Source of the DNA: Neostapfia colusana
Lineage: Eukaryota > Streptophyta > Magnoliopsida > Poales > Poaceae
Direction of reading: 5' to 3'
DNA length: 64,000 nt
NCBI GenBank assembly: GCA_030760725.1
Contig: JASWHV010000005.1
Coordinates: 28,653,241 to 28,717,240 of the forward strand
Under the pieces are notes generated by a model. It was not told the origin of the DNA and ran no database searches. It saw only the letters and a list, made by a program, of their open reading frames with translations. Below are positions 8,946-20,234 of this stretch, piece after piece (position 1 is the stretch's first letter; each line of letters begins with the position of its first letter). Made by a program: the position numbers and the translations under genes.

Positions 8946-11506
8946 TGTAAGGGCCTCAGTTTTTGACACATAATTGAAGTGTTCATCACCACACCACACA
9001 CCTCATTTGAGGAAAGATGATGAACACAAATGAAGAGCAAGTAACCACCATCAACATGCTCATTAGAGAACAAACTCACAAATTGCAAAGTGGTATTTTC
9101 CACATGTGATATAGGTGGGCTGGACATATGAAAACTCCTACACATTGCTAAGAATGTCCATGCCAAGTTTCACCCAAATTCAAAACCTTTTTGAGGTCAT
9201 TTTGGGTATAGCTAGAAAGAGGGAAGTTTGAAACCATATTCAAATTCAACTGTTTTTATCCCATGAATTTAAAAGTGGGAGGCATATTCTTACTCAGCAT
9301 ATTTTTGTGAGCTCACACACCAATTTTCACTCCATTTGGAGTTGATCTTGACATGAGCTAAGTGGGACAAATTCAAACTTTATTTGAATTCAAAACTGAA
9401 CTTGTGCTGAAATTCATTCAAACCAAACCCAATTTGAATTCTACTCAATTCAAATGGCTCATGAGTGAATAATTTGAATCACCATGGGTATTTTGGGGCT
9501 CACTGTTTACAACAGTGATTAGGAGTGAATTTCAGAGGTTAAAACCCCAGGTGGGACCCACATGTCAGCCACTGAAGCAAAAGAAACCGACTGAGAGCTC
9601 AGCTCGGGTAACCGCGCGCGCTGCAACTGCTGCCACGGCGAAGAAACGGCGAAGCCACCAGCTGCTTGCCGATCTAAGCCGCGGAACCGACTCCTTGGGT
9701 CTTTATCTACCCGCCCGAGCGGTCACCGGCGCCTTCCACCGCTGCCTCGTCGCACTTCCACCCAAAACGCCGAAAGACCTTGCCGCCCGAGTGAACCTTC
9801 GGTTCCTCATCGCCCAGCCAATCCAGTGACGCTCCCGGCGATCTGAGACCAGCACCGGGTGAGCCAAGCCATCTCCAACGCCCTCGCATTGGTTCAAGAC
9901 CCTGCGCGGTCTTCCCCGAGCTCCACCTCGGCGATCTTGTCTCTGCCGGTTCAGCTCAAGCCGCCGCTGTGGGAACCGTCCTTCCGGCCACCACAGCCCA
10001 CCGTTCACGGAGCTGTAAACAGCAAAGAGGTTCGCCTTCAACCCCTCTTTCTTTTCCGTAAGCTCCGGTGGCGTGATAAGCACTGCTCCGGCCAGAATTT
10101 CATATTTTCGCGATGGTGTGCAAAAGTGAGGTCGGTACCGATCCGAGAAATTCGTAAGCCACACTGCATCACTCATCCTCTTGTAGAGAGGATCACTTCT
10201 AGAAGCCCGTGCGGATCCATAGGAGCAAGAACCACGAAGAACCGTGGAGGGAAACCGCTGTTCTTCGAGTTTTAGTAGAAATCCCGATTTCCGGCCGAGG
10301 TCGAACGGTGACAGCCCAACGCAGCCTTTCCCGAGCTCCGTGGAGCTCACGTCGACCTTTCCTATGGTTCACTGATGCTCGACGACCCTTAGCTTGATCG
10401 GGGGAGGTGCTAGGGAGGACGGGCAACACGGCCGAAGTTCTCCCGAGTCTGCGGCTCGTTGCCGACCATGTGGCGGCCATTTTCATAGCGAGCTGACCCC
10501 AGAATCCTGTTCCCCGAGAGAAAATAGGCAGAGGTGGCCAAAATCATGAAGTTTGGAGCTTTACAGAAGCCGGCGGCGAGCTCTCCGGCGAAGTTCCCCG
10601 GCGGCAGAGCGCGGGCGTCGTGAGGTTGAAGAAGGGGGTGGACCCCAGCTGTCAGCGACCGATATTTTAAATCGGGATCGGGCTGCGGCCGGGATCGGCT
10701 GTGCTGGCGCGCAAATACCCTGTGAGCTCCGCTGTGCCGGACACCTCCGCGCTCGGCACGTGTCCCCGCGGGCCCCGAGAGTTTAAACTTTTTCCCCGAT
10801 TTTCAGAATTCTTTCAAACTTCAAATCCTCATAACTTTGGCTAGAAAGCTCCAAGTCGAGTGAACAAAATTTTGTTGGATTCAGCTCTCTGAGAACTTTC
10901 CAACAAATCAAGTTTCAACTCATGAAAACCCTTATTTCTCCAGAATTAATTCCTTAAATTTTAAACTGTTAGGAATTTTAACTGGAGAATCCTTTGGAGG
11001 AAAATCCTGAAATTTTGCTGGGATGTTCACCAAAATATCCCTGAACTACCATACAAATTTCAGATCCATTTGAGCTCATTTGATCCACCTAATGGTGTGA
11101 TTAGTGAAACTGTTCTAGAGAAATTAGAAAATGTTCAGAAACATTTTCAGAATTTCTCCTGGAATTGTTTAGCTCATATCTTTAGCTAGGAACCTTCAAA
11201 TTAAGTGAGACCAACTCCATTAGAACCCTCTGAAAATCTAGTCTTCAGAAAGTCATAGTTTGTTTCATGAAAATTCTTAGAACACCCTAAAAGCCTTCAA
11301 TTAAGGTCAAGTACATGATTAATTGTGGAGGGCTCAAATGAGCTTTGCTGCAACTAAAACTTGACCAAGTCTCTGTTTAGATTGTAACCAAGCCACAGTA
11401 AAAATTTCAGTCATTGGGCTTGTCTAGTAAGAGTCATAGACTTCACAAGTTTAAAAGTTAATACAACTGCATTTAAATTAATACATGTATTGCTTCTATC
11501 ATGTAG

Positions 11507-12739
11507 TCGCTAAGGTCGAGGAAGAACCCGAAGTCCTAGACTTCGTTACTCTGGAGGAACAGCTAGCCTACGACCAAGAGCAGCAAGTCAATCTCCGGTT
11601 TGCATTAACCTTTTACAAGTTTTATTGTTTTGAGCACATACTTGATTACGTTATTCTTTGCATTAGAGTCTTGTTTGGAAACCCAACTGCATAGCCAAGA
11701 AAACCATGGGTGGGGTTTAGGATGGCAGACCCCGTTAGCTACTGCAATGCTAAGATAGTGTAGGATTCGGTACAAGTCGAGTAGTTGGAACTACTCGCGA
11801 GCATAGGCTAGAGGCACTCGACTCGGGTAGTGATAGCACACGAAACACATGGCAAGAAAATGAGACCAAGCGGAGGGTAAGGGCAGCAGGACTTTGGGGC
11901 CTGTGTGCTGTAGCTACGCTTGCGTCGATTGAGGACTGAGCCGTGTGCGGGCCTGTTGAACAAGCTAGAACAGTACCGAAGACCTACCGGCTATATGGGT
12001 ACCGGGAAACTGATGTAACTCGGGTAGCTGGGTATTGAGGCATTGCCCGTCGTTCAGAGGGTAGGTTGAGAGCTTGAGGTGTAAATCGGCCGGCGGCACG
12101 GAGATGCGCGTGCAGAGACCTCTTTCTCGGGATGATGGGACCGGTTCAATATTTGGTTGCCGGGCAAAAGGTGGTTCCGTACGGCGTCCGTGATGGTTGT
12201 TGTAGGCAACATTGAGTACGGGCGTACGTGACGGGTTGTTCGGGTAACCCTGCAGGTGTAAATCGATTATAATCGCCATCCCTCGCGGTCAGTGAGTACC
12301 ACTTGTTCACTGTACCGTGACGTAGAAAGAACAGGCTATTTACATGTTAAAATGTTGCTGATTGAAAGATGGACTTGATTGCTAATGACTTGCTGTAGTT
12401 TAGAGCTAACTAAAGTTGAGAGAAATGTGTTTCTTGTTTGGTTGCGGCTCTCTCATGTACCTTAGCGTAAGGTTCTCCACAACCTGCTGCTAAAACTTGA
12501 AAGTAAGGTTCTACTAATTAAGCGAGTCCTTGCAAATGGTTTTTACCTCATGTAACCCACCACCCCTCATTTAGAAGTTCCATGTTTAGGTGAGACGGGT
12601 CAGACTTGCTGAGCCTTCGTGCTCACTGCTTGTGTTTGAAGCTTTTGCAGGGTTCTATGAGGAAGGGACTCCCGAAGAGGAGACGGAACCCCAGGAGGGG
12701 AACCCCGTCGAGTGGGAGTCATGCACGCCGCAGAGTTAG
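11507..12739 (+). other. Candidate spliced acidic ORF in LTR1 (donor mutated)
   Basis: Segment 1 (81 nt) follows ATGTAG and encodes an acidic stretch (VEEEPEVLDFV, EEQLAYDQEQQ). Here the donor GCAAGC seen in sister LTRs has become TCAATC, so splicing would be lost. Segment 2 starts after GCTTTTGCAG at 12651 and is open to TAG at 12737-12739 (FYEEGTPEEETEPQEGNP, VEWESCTPQS). In this family an upstream in-frame ATG (11485) would allow an unspliced start, which type A lacks. Confidence 0.45.
11778..11797 (+). repeat. 20-bp quasi-palindrome of B-type LTRs
   Basis: CGAGTAGTT, GG, AACTACTCG: 9-bp arms with a two-base centre. It is unchanged in all five B-type LTRs (also 23071-23090, 30290-30309, 36964-36983, 48140-48159), although surrounding bases vary. 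Confidence 0.6.
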
Positions 12740-12969
12740 TGTGCGTGTGTGCTAGCAAGGACACGTTCAAGGGCTGAACGTGCACTTAATGCGTAGTCTA
12801 CGCCCGTGAGTGTAGACTGAACTTATTTTGATGTAAACATGTTTATAAGCTTATTTATGTAATAAAATTCCGCTTCCGCTTTGTACCTTTGACGTGTGTT
12901 ATCCGGTGCTGTGCAACGCAGCACCCCTCAGCGTGATGCTGGCTCGACAAGATCGTTGGTGTCGTGTCA

Positions 12970-14466
12970 GCGTTGGTATCAGAGCTCGCTTGAGGTTTAA
13001 CACACTAAAAAGGTCATCTTTTTCAAAAATCCAGTGAGGAACGAGTTAGTAGCCCGTATAAGAATGTTATTAGCATATAGAAAGTGGCATACTAACCTAT
13101 TTGTTTATGTCGGAAAATCGTGTATCTCGGGACGGTTATGTCTTGTGGGGTACACGTAAGCGCTGTCCACCAGTGCGCACAAGCTGAAGGGTGGAGCCCC
13201 ACGGGTGGCAGGTAACCCGACCCGCTTTGATATCCTCTACGACTCTTCATGTCGTTTGGGGTATTCGAGCAACGTCTGTCCCTGGCGTGCGTGGTGCAAT
13301 TTGGGAGACCCCGTCACGTGGTCTGAAACGTGAACACGTAACTCAAGGCGTGTTTGGCTTGAGGACATCAGGGCGAGTGATGACGGCCGGGTGTACGAAC
13401 AGTATGGATTCCGGGCTCGGTGTGCAACCGAGTCTGATGATTGTTTGAGTTTCTGCAGGTAGCCTGACCACGAAACGGTAGACGTGTAGAATCCGTGTGC
13501 GAGTGATGTTTAGTGCCACTGAAATAACGAAGCCGGCTAAGTCCGGTATAGGTTTTTCTTTGTGAGGACGTAGTACCGACATAATCTGGTGACGCATCGA
13601 CGTCACACCCAACTAAATGAACAACTTCATTTAAAACTTGAAGGTTTTGATCTAAAGTAGTAAAACTTTATGTAACTCCTTCCCTTGAAGAAGATATTCA
13701 AAGTTAACAAGTTTTCAACTTATAGGTTGTTAAGGACAGAGCACTCTGTTTTCAGCTGAATCAAGGCTGAAGTTAATCAGAGGTTAGAGGTTGAGTTCTT
13801 TCGAGGTTGGGGTCGTGTGATACATTTCTGGAAAGCTTTGGAAGAGGTTTACAAATTTTCTGTTGAGGTCAGAGGTGTTTCATCCCTTAACCAATTGAAA
13901 AATGCAGTAGAGTTGAAACTGTACAGAAAACAGGGCAGAGCAAAGACTCTATGTAAACTCTCTGTAAATTGAGTATAACGTCCTGCATAAAAATCCAAAA
14001 ATAGCAAATGAGGTAGTTCTGGAAAGATTATGAGATGGGTTACAACTTTGTAACAGAGAGTTTTGTCAGATTAGGAAAAGAATTAACTGGAATTCTTGGA
14101 TTAAATCAGTACCTAAAGCAGGGAGGTGCTGTCCAATTTTCTCCAGAAATTCTGTTAACTTTGACATCTCATAACTTTTGAACCAGGACAGATCTTAGGA
14201 CAAGAAAATACTTTCTGGAAAGCAACTGAAGTTAGCTTTAACTTTGATGTTGAGCTCCAGAATTGGTTTTGCCTTCAACATGGCCTAAATCAGGTTGAAA
14301 TGGAAACTGGTCAGGGCTGTCATGGGAACAGCAGATCAGCAGTCAAATTTGTTTAAAATTTGAACTATGTTTCCAAGTTTTATGGGTTCAATGACATGTC
14401 TTATGTTATAACTCAGAGGTTTACTGTTTAAATAAATATTTTAAATCCTCAAATATATTTTTACAG
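12970..14466 (+). other. Primer site and long leader of array B, first internal region
   Basis: TGGTATCAGAGCTCGC (12974-12989) is the initiator-Met-type primer site. The 1.5-kb leader has no ATG-started ORF I would support; an 85-codon open stretch at 13191 opens with GTG. Donor-like TACAC|GTAAGC (13155/13156) and CTGCAG|GTAGCC (13458/13459) are also present in the leaders of D and H. The leader ends ATTTTTACAG directly before the orf0 ATG, so an intron spanning much of the leader is plausible. Confidence 0.75.
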
Positions 14467-15411
14467 ATGACAGCGGATAAACAATTGGAGAACGGGTGGG
14501 TGGTGTCCCACTGTTCTCACCGTAGCGGCTACCCGGAAGCATTGTGGCAAATGCTCCAATATTTCGGGTACAACCAGATGCCGCAGTACGTCGCCAAGGA
14601 AGAAGGCGAAGAGGGGAACAAGACGTGGATGATCCATGTCAAAGTCCCTGCAGGACCTACACCACCCGGTTGGGTGCCGTTCACCGTCACGGTGAGAGGA
14701 AGACAACCGGAAGGGATGTGGCAAGTGGTAGCCCGTGACACTATGTCACGTTTCTGCCAACTACACGTGCAGGCTATGGAGGGCACTCCATACGCGCTCG
14801 TTCCGGGGGAGGGACGGGCTCAACATGTGTGGGAAGAGAGGTACCTGGGGGCAACGGACCCGAGTTGCCCAAGGTACAACCCCGCGGCGGCAAATCTCAG
14901 CCTCCAGATGAGGGCGGGAAACACCGTGATGGACAGCCAAGCTGTTCATACGGAGCATCTCGCTACGAAGCTCAAGGAGAGCACGAGCCGTGGAGACCAT
15001 TTTGAGAGTGCTCACAGTGTACTCCGCAATGTGCTCCTTCCGACGATCAAGTGACTGAATGAACAACACAATCAGTTGCATCGTCTGAAGAAGGCAAAGA
15101 AGAAGAGCCGTGTCGACATCGCGGCGTTGCAAGAACTGGTACAGAATCTGACCCAGCAGAACGAGGAACTTACTCAAGAGCGGGACGACGCTATTGAGGA
15201 AAGCCAAGGCTGGGAAGAGGACTACAACCAAGCCATGGACGAGGTGCATGCATTGCAGGACCTCGTGCCTCCAGTATTGGGTATACCGGTGGTCTTGGGT
15301 CTTCCAGCAATGGGAGAACCCGGGATGGGAGAAGAGGTGGTAGATCCAGAGCCACCAGCAGAGGTACCGGAGGAGGACGACCCGCAGTAGGTCGAGTTGT
15401 ACTCCGAGTAG
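14467..15411 (+). pseudogene. orf0 of array B, two premature stops
   Basis: The frame encodes a ~314-residue protein like orf0 of elements D and H. The N-terminal half has a compact hydrophobic/aromatic region (VSHCSHRSGYPEALWQMLQY, WVPFTVTVRGRQP). The C-terminal half has a strong coiled coil (IAALQELVQNLTQQNEELTQ and onward) and an acidic tail. TGA at 15052-15054 replaces an arginine codon (CGA in D) and TAG at 15388-15390 removes the last eight residues. No enzymatic motif is recognised. Its place before gag matches orf0 of RIRE3/RIRE8-type elements; its function is unknown. Confidence 0.75.
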
Positions 15412-15682
15412 GGGTTACAGTTGCCATGTAGGTCAGCTAGGGTAGTGTAACCCAACTTTTGTAATCGGTGACATGTCGTGTAGACAGTAGCGTATGTATA
15501 GGTAGTGACGACATGAGCACGACTTCTCGGAGACCCGAGAATAATGTATCTTGTATAAAGTTTATGATTTAGCAATATATGTAAATGTTGTGCAAATTAA
15601 TCATGTGTCACTTCAATACCTACTGTTACATATGGAATTTTAAGTAAGACATGTGCTAATCGCTGCTGTTTTGAATTTCAGA
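15412..15682 (+). other. Spacer between orf0 and gag, array B
   Basis: No ORF or RNA gene seen. It ends TGCTGTTTTGAATTTCAGA before the gag ATG, an acceptor-like tract also present in D and H. Confidence 0.6.
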
Positions 15683-18600
15683 ATGACGTGTACTCGTGCC
15701 AACCCTGGTGTTGGGGGTACTAGCCAAGGGGGAGAGACCTCCAAACAGCCTCCCGAGGACTCTTCGGGACAACAACAACAGCAACAGCAAACACCGCCAC
15801 CGCCACTGCCAAATGTTAAATTGGCCGACATCGTTGCGGCAATGGCGGGTTCACATCAGCAGCACACGGAGTTGCTGCAAACGCTTATCGCCAATTCGTC
15901 TCGCCCAGAGAGACGTCAAGACTGTGAGGAGCGTCAACAGAGCTCCTACTCCAACTTCCTGGCGACTCATCCCCCAGTATTCTCAAGGGCGGATGAACCT
16001 CTTGACGCGGACAACTGGCTCCGCGCGATAGAGATGAAGTTCGGGCTGCTCCAGATAAGCGAGCAGCGCAAGACTCAGTTCGCGGTCCAGCAGCTCCAAG
16101 GATCCGCGAGCGCGTGGTGGGCCAACTTCTGTGCTTCACAGCCCACCGACCGAGTGATGACCTGGACGGAGTTTCGGACGGCCTTCAGGGCCTATCACGT
16201 ACCGCCAGGTTTGATGAAGAGAAAGACGCAGGAGTTCTTACACCTGCAACAAGGGAGCCGGAACGCGCTGGAATACTCCAGAGCGTTCAACGATCTCGCG
16301 CTCTACGCGTCGTATCACGTAGATACTGACAGGAAGCGGCGGGACCACTTTTACCAGGGGCTTAACCCGCTCCTGAAGGACAAGTTGGCGATGTTCAATC
16401 GTGGCAGCCTCAACGACATCATTGATGCTGCAATTGTTCAGGAGGACTGCGGCAAGGAGTTAGCAGTGGCGGAGCGAAAGCGACGCGCACCGCAAAGCAG
16501 CGAAGGAGGAGGCGGTCCTTCTCAGAAGTTTCGGATAGTAAATCGCCCACCATCCGGTCCATGCTGGCAGCCACCACAGCGGTCGATGCCGTTCCGCAGT
16601 CGACCGTACTCTTCACCGTCATTCTGGCCGGCACTGCCAGTACCACCTCCGTAACAACAGCAGCAGCGGGCGATGCCGCATGCGTATGCACCTCAGCAGC
16701 GCATGACGGGCTTTCGTCCCCCGAGCACCACACGAGCAGCGGCCACATGTTACAAGTGTGGTCGTCAAGGGCACTTCGCGAGCAGTTGCCCAGAGAGGCA
16801 AGGCGGCGGAGTGGCACCGCAGTTTCCGGGGAGGAATCAACCCCGGAACCCTACTAATGCGCGGCGGGCGAACCCTAGGCCCGGCACCGTCCACCAGCTT
16901 GCCATAGAGGACGTGCCGAAGGGCGAGCCTATCCTTGCGGGTATGTTCCAACTCCACCAGCATCCCGCTATAGTACTGTTTGATTCAGGCGCCACGCATA
17001 ATTTTATTAGCCAAGCTTTCATTGCTAAACACAGCTTGCCAATACTACCCACCGATAGTCCATATTTAATTTGTTCACCGGGTGGGAAGATTTCAGCAAG
17101 CGTAATGGTCTCCAAAGCACCATTATGCTTAGCGGGTAGAGTGTACCCCACGTCTCTCATTATCATAGAAAGACAGAAGGTCGATGTCATCCTAAGGATG
17201 TCGTGGTTAACCCGCCACGGCGCTGTCTTAGACACCGTCCTTCTAGTCGTGCCCTTAAACTCAGAAGTGCACGGGTCTCAATCCTTATTTCTGGACAGTC
17301 CAGAAATAAAAATTCCAAGTGTCTATCAAGCCACAACCATCAGATTGGAAGATATCCCAGTGGTCCGAGAGTTCCCTGACGTATTCCCGGATGATTTGCC
17401 GGGGATGCCGCCCGATAGAGAGGTGGAGTTCAAGATTGAACTTGCACCGGGAACCATGCCGATATCCCAAAGGCCGTACAAGATGGCGCCCAAGGAGTTG
17501 GCTGAACTGAAGACTCAGCTCACCGACCTTCTGGAGAAGGGTTTTATTAGGCCGAGCTCCTCGCCATGGGGCTGTTCGGCATTATTTGTCAAGAAGAAGG
17601 ATGAGACATTGTGGCTTTGCGTGGACTATCGTCCATTAAATGTCGTAACCATCAAGAACATGTACCCGTTGCCACGGATCGACATGTTGTTTGATCAGTT
17701 GGTCGAAGCAAAGATCTTTTCCAAGATGGATTTAAGATCCGGGTACCATCAGATTAAGATAAGGGCTGAGGACATTCCAAAGACGGCTTTCTCGACGAGG
17801 TACGGACTCTATGAGTACCTGGTCATGTCCTTCGGCCTCACCAATGCTCCAGCTCACATCATGTACTTGATGAACTCGGTATTCATGCCGGAGCTGGACA
17901 AGTTTGTCGTGGTCTTCATCAACGACATCCTGGTGTATTCCAAGTCAGAGGAAGATCACAAGAAACATCTCCGTATAGTCATGCAACGGTTGCGGGACCA
18001 CGAGTTATACGTGAAATTCAGCAAATGCAAGTTTTGGATATCGCAAGTGCCTTTACTCGGGCATATCATCTCAGCGGAGGGTATCGCTGTGGACCCGAGC
18101 AAGATCACTCAAGTGCTGAATTGGAAGTCCCCGAGAACTGTTCACGAGGTACGGAGTTTCCTCGGACTTGCGGAATATTATCGGAGGTTCATTCCGAACT
18201 TCTCGAAGATTGCCAAGCCTATGACAGAGCTGCTGAAGAAGGCTACCAAATATGTTTGGAGTCCAGCATGTGAAGAAGCATTCAAGGCTTTAGTCAAGCA
18301 CCTGACATCAGAACCGGTTTTGGCGCAGCCAGACACAACAAAACCGTTCGATGTGTACTGCGATGCATCCGGCATTGGGCTCGGATGTGTGCTGATGCAA
18401 GACCGAAGAGTGGTCGCGTATGGATCACGGCAGCTTAGAAACCATGAGCAAAACTATCCGACTCACGATTTGGAGCTCGCTGCCATGGTACTTGCACTGA
18501 AGATGTGGAGGCACTACCTACTCGGTAACCTCGTAGATCTATATACCGACCACAAAAGCCTCAAGTACATATTCACTCAGAAGGAGCTGAACATGAGGCA

Positions 18601-20165
18601 GCGAAGATGGTTAGAATTGATAAAGGATTACGAAATTGAGATCCATTATCATCCGGGCAAGGCAAACGTAGTGGCAGATGCGCTGAGCCGCAAGTCACAC
18701 GTCAACAATCTGACCATCACCCTGTTGGAAGAGAACGAATCACCACTGCATGTGATTCCACATGGAGCTCTCTACAACCTAGCTTTGATCCCCACCATCC
18801 GTGAAGAGATAGCGGCAGCCCAGAAGAATGACAAGGGCATGTCACATTTGCAGAGACGTGTAGACAGTGGGGAGCTGAAATGTTTCCGGAAGGACGGAGA
18901 CGGCGTCCTATGGTTCAAGGACCGGATCATCGTACCCCGTAACCCGGAATTACGAAAAAAAATCTTTGATGAGGATCACTTGTCAAAGTTCTCTATTCAC
19001 CCCGGCAGCAACAAGATGTATCAAGAACTCAGAAGCAAGTTTTGGTGGACACGGATGAAGCGAGAGACCGCAAAATACGTGTCCGAGTGTGATACATGTC
19101 GAAGGGTGAAGGCAGACCACATGCGGAAACCGGGACTGCTGCAACCACTGGGCATTCCTGCCTTGAAATGGGAGGACGTGAGCATGGATTTCATCGTCGG
19201 TTTACCCACCACTTTTCAGAAGCATGATTCTGTGTGGGTGATCGTCGATCGGCTCACCAAAGTTGCCCATTTCATCCCGGTCAACACCAACTACAACACC
19301 AAGAAGTACGCTGAACTGTACATCTCACGGATCCTATGCTTGTACGGCGTACCCCATACCATTATATCGGATCGGGGCACTTTATTTGTGTCCCGTTTTT
19401 GGGAGCAGCTGCACGCTGCCTTGGGGACGAAGTTGATCCGTAGTTCAGCATACCACCCGCAGACGGATGGACAAACCGAGCTGGTAAATCAGATCTTAGA
19501 AGACATGCTACGAGCTTGCGCTATCAACCACGGCAAGAAGTGGGATGATCACTTGCTGTTAGCCGAGTTCTCGTACAACAATGGGTACCAAGCCAGCATC
19601 AAGGGTTACCTTCGGGATTGACCTCGTCAACAACGCGGAAGAAAAGGTTCGACTGATCCAAGCGAACCTAAAAGCCGCTCAATCCCGTCAGAAACAGTAT
19701 GCGGACCGGAGAAGGTGCCCATTACAATTTGAAGTTGGAGATCACGTATATCTACGGGTGTCTCCAATGAAGGGCGTAAACAGATTTGGGGTGAGAGGGA
19801 AGTTGGCACCCCGATTCATCGGTCCATTCCAGATTACCGAAAGATGTGGATCAGTGGCATACCGGCTGAAATTACCAGAAGCACTTTCCGGTGTGCACGC
19901 CGTCTTTCACATTTCCCAGCTGAGGAAGTGTCTCAAGCTATCAACTACCGTTCAGCTGGAAGATATTGAAGAACTGCAACCGGATCTCACCTATCGGGAG
20001 GAACCGGTGCAGATTATTGATGAAAAGGCCCGAACCACACGCAACCGTACGTTGTGGTTCTACAAGGTTCTATGGAGTAATCACTCCATGGACGAAGCGA
20101 TATGGGAGAGCGAAGAATTTTTTCGCGCTAACTACCCCGACTTTTTCACGTCGCATATCCGGTAA
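15683..20165 (+). pseudogene. gag-pol of array B, first internal region
   Basis: One gag-pol frame runs from 15683: poly-Gln N-terminus, Retrotrans_gag (ADEPLDADNWLRAIEMKFG), zinc knuckle CYKCGRQGHFASSC, protease LFDSGATHNFIS, RT, RNase H (CDASGIGLG, YTDHKSLKY), integrase (HHCC zinc-binding region, SDRG, TDGQTE) and a C-terminal chromodomain. Breaks: TAA at 16652-16654 (CAA in relatives); RT catalytic motif reads FIND instead of FIDD (AAC at 17921-17923), which should abolish polymerase activity; a 71-bp deletion at 19601-19603 shifts frame, so the last ~190 residues are read from another frame (to 20165). Confidence 0.92.
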
Positions 20166-20214
20166 TTTTCCACCGTCCTCTCTCTCATTTTCACCTTATA
20201 ATCTCGGGACGAGA

Positions 20215-20234
20215 TTCTTTTAAGGGGGGAGGAA
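20215..20234 (+). other. Polypurine tract before LTR2
   Basis: ATTCTTTTAAGGGGGGAGGA ends two to three bases before the LTR start TGTAAGGG. The identical arrangement precedes LTR3 (27433-27453, with a longer G run). Confidence 0.85.

Larger units (their letters stand above)
8946..12969 (+). repeat. LTR1 of array B, 4.0 kb
   Basis: Begins TGTAAGGGCCTCAG and ends GTCGTGTCA, with primer site following. It differs from LTR2 and LTR3 at many positions and lacks ~26 bp near 12415 that they have. It has a weak TATA-like TTTATCTA (~9702), donor-like CACCGG|GTGAGC at 9858/9859, acidic segments (11507-11587 and 12651-12739), quasi-palindrome 11778-11797, palindrome CGATTATAATCG 12264-12275 and hairpin 12610-12625. 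A long minus-strand ORF near 9703-10350 is not supported as a gene. Confidence 0.93.

Noticed and set aside
9703..10350. 215-codon minus-strand ORF in LTR1, also at 20994-21641 and 28213-28860
   Set aside because: It lies antisense in the GC-rich promoter/first-exon part of recent LTR copies. It is absent from the D LTR, and long open frames are expected by chance in GC-rich DNA.
12974..12989. tRNA gene at TGGTATCAGAGC motifs
   Set aside because: These are primer-binding sites complementary to a tRNA 3' end, next to LTR ends. No cloverleaf or internal promoter boxes surround them.
13191..13448. 85-codon open stretch in B-type leaders (also 35285-35542 minus and 56479-56736 plus)
   Set aside because: It is the same length in three copies but opens with GTG rather than ATG. 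The leaders are still very similar as DNA, so an open frame is not independent evidence.
15640..15831. Small ORF with a poly-Cys run antisense to gag
   Set aside because: It is the shadow of the poly-Gln repeat in the gag N-terminus.
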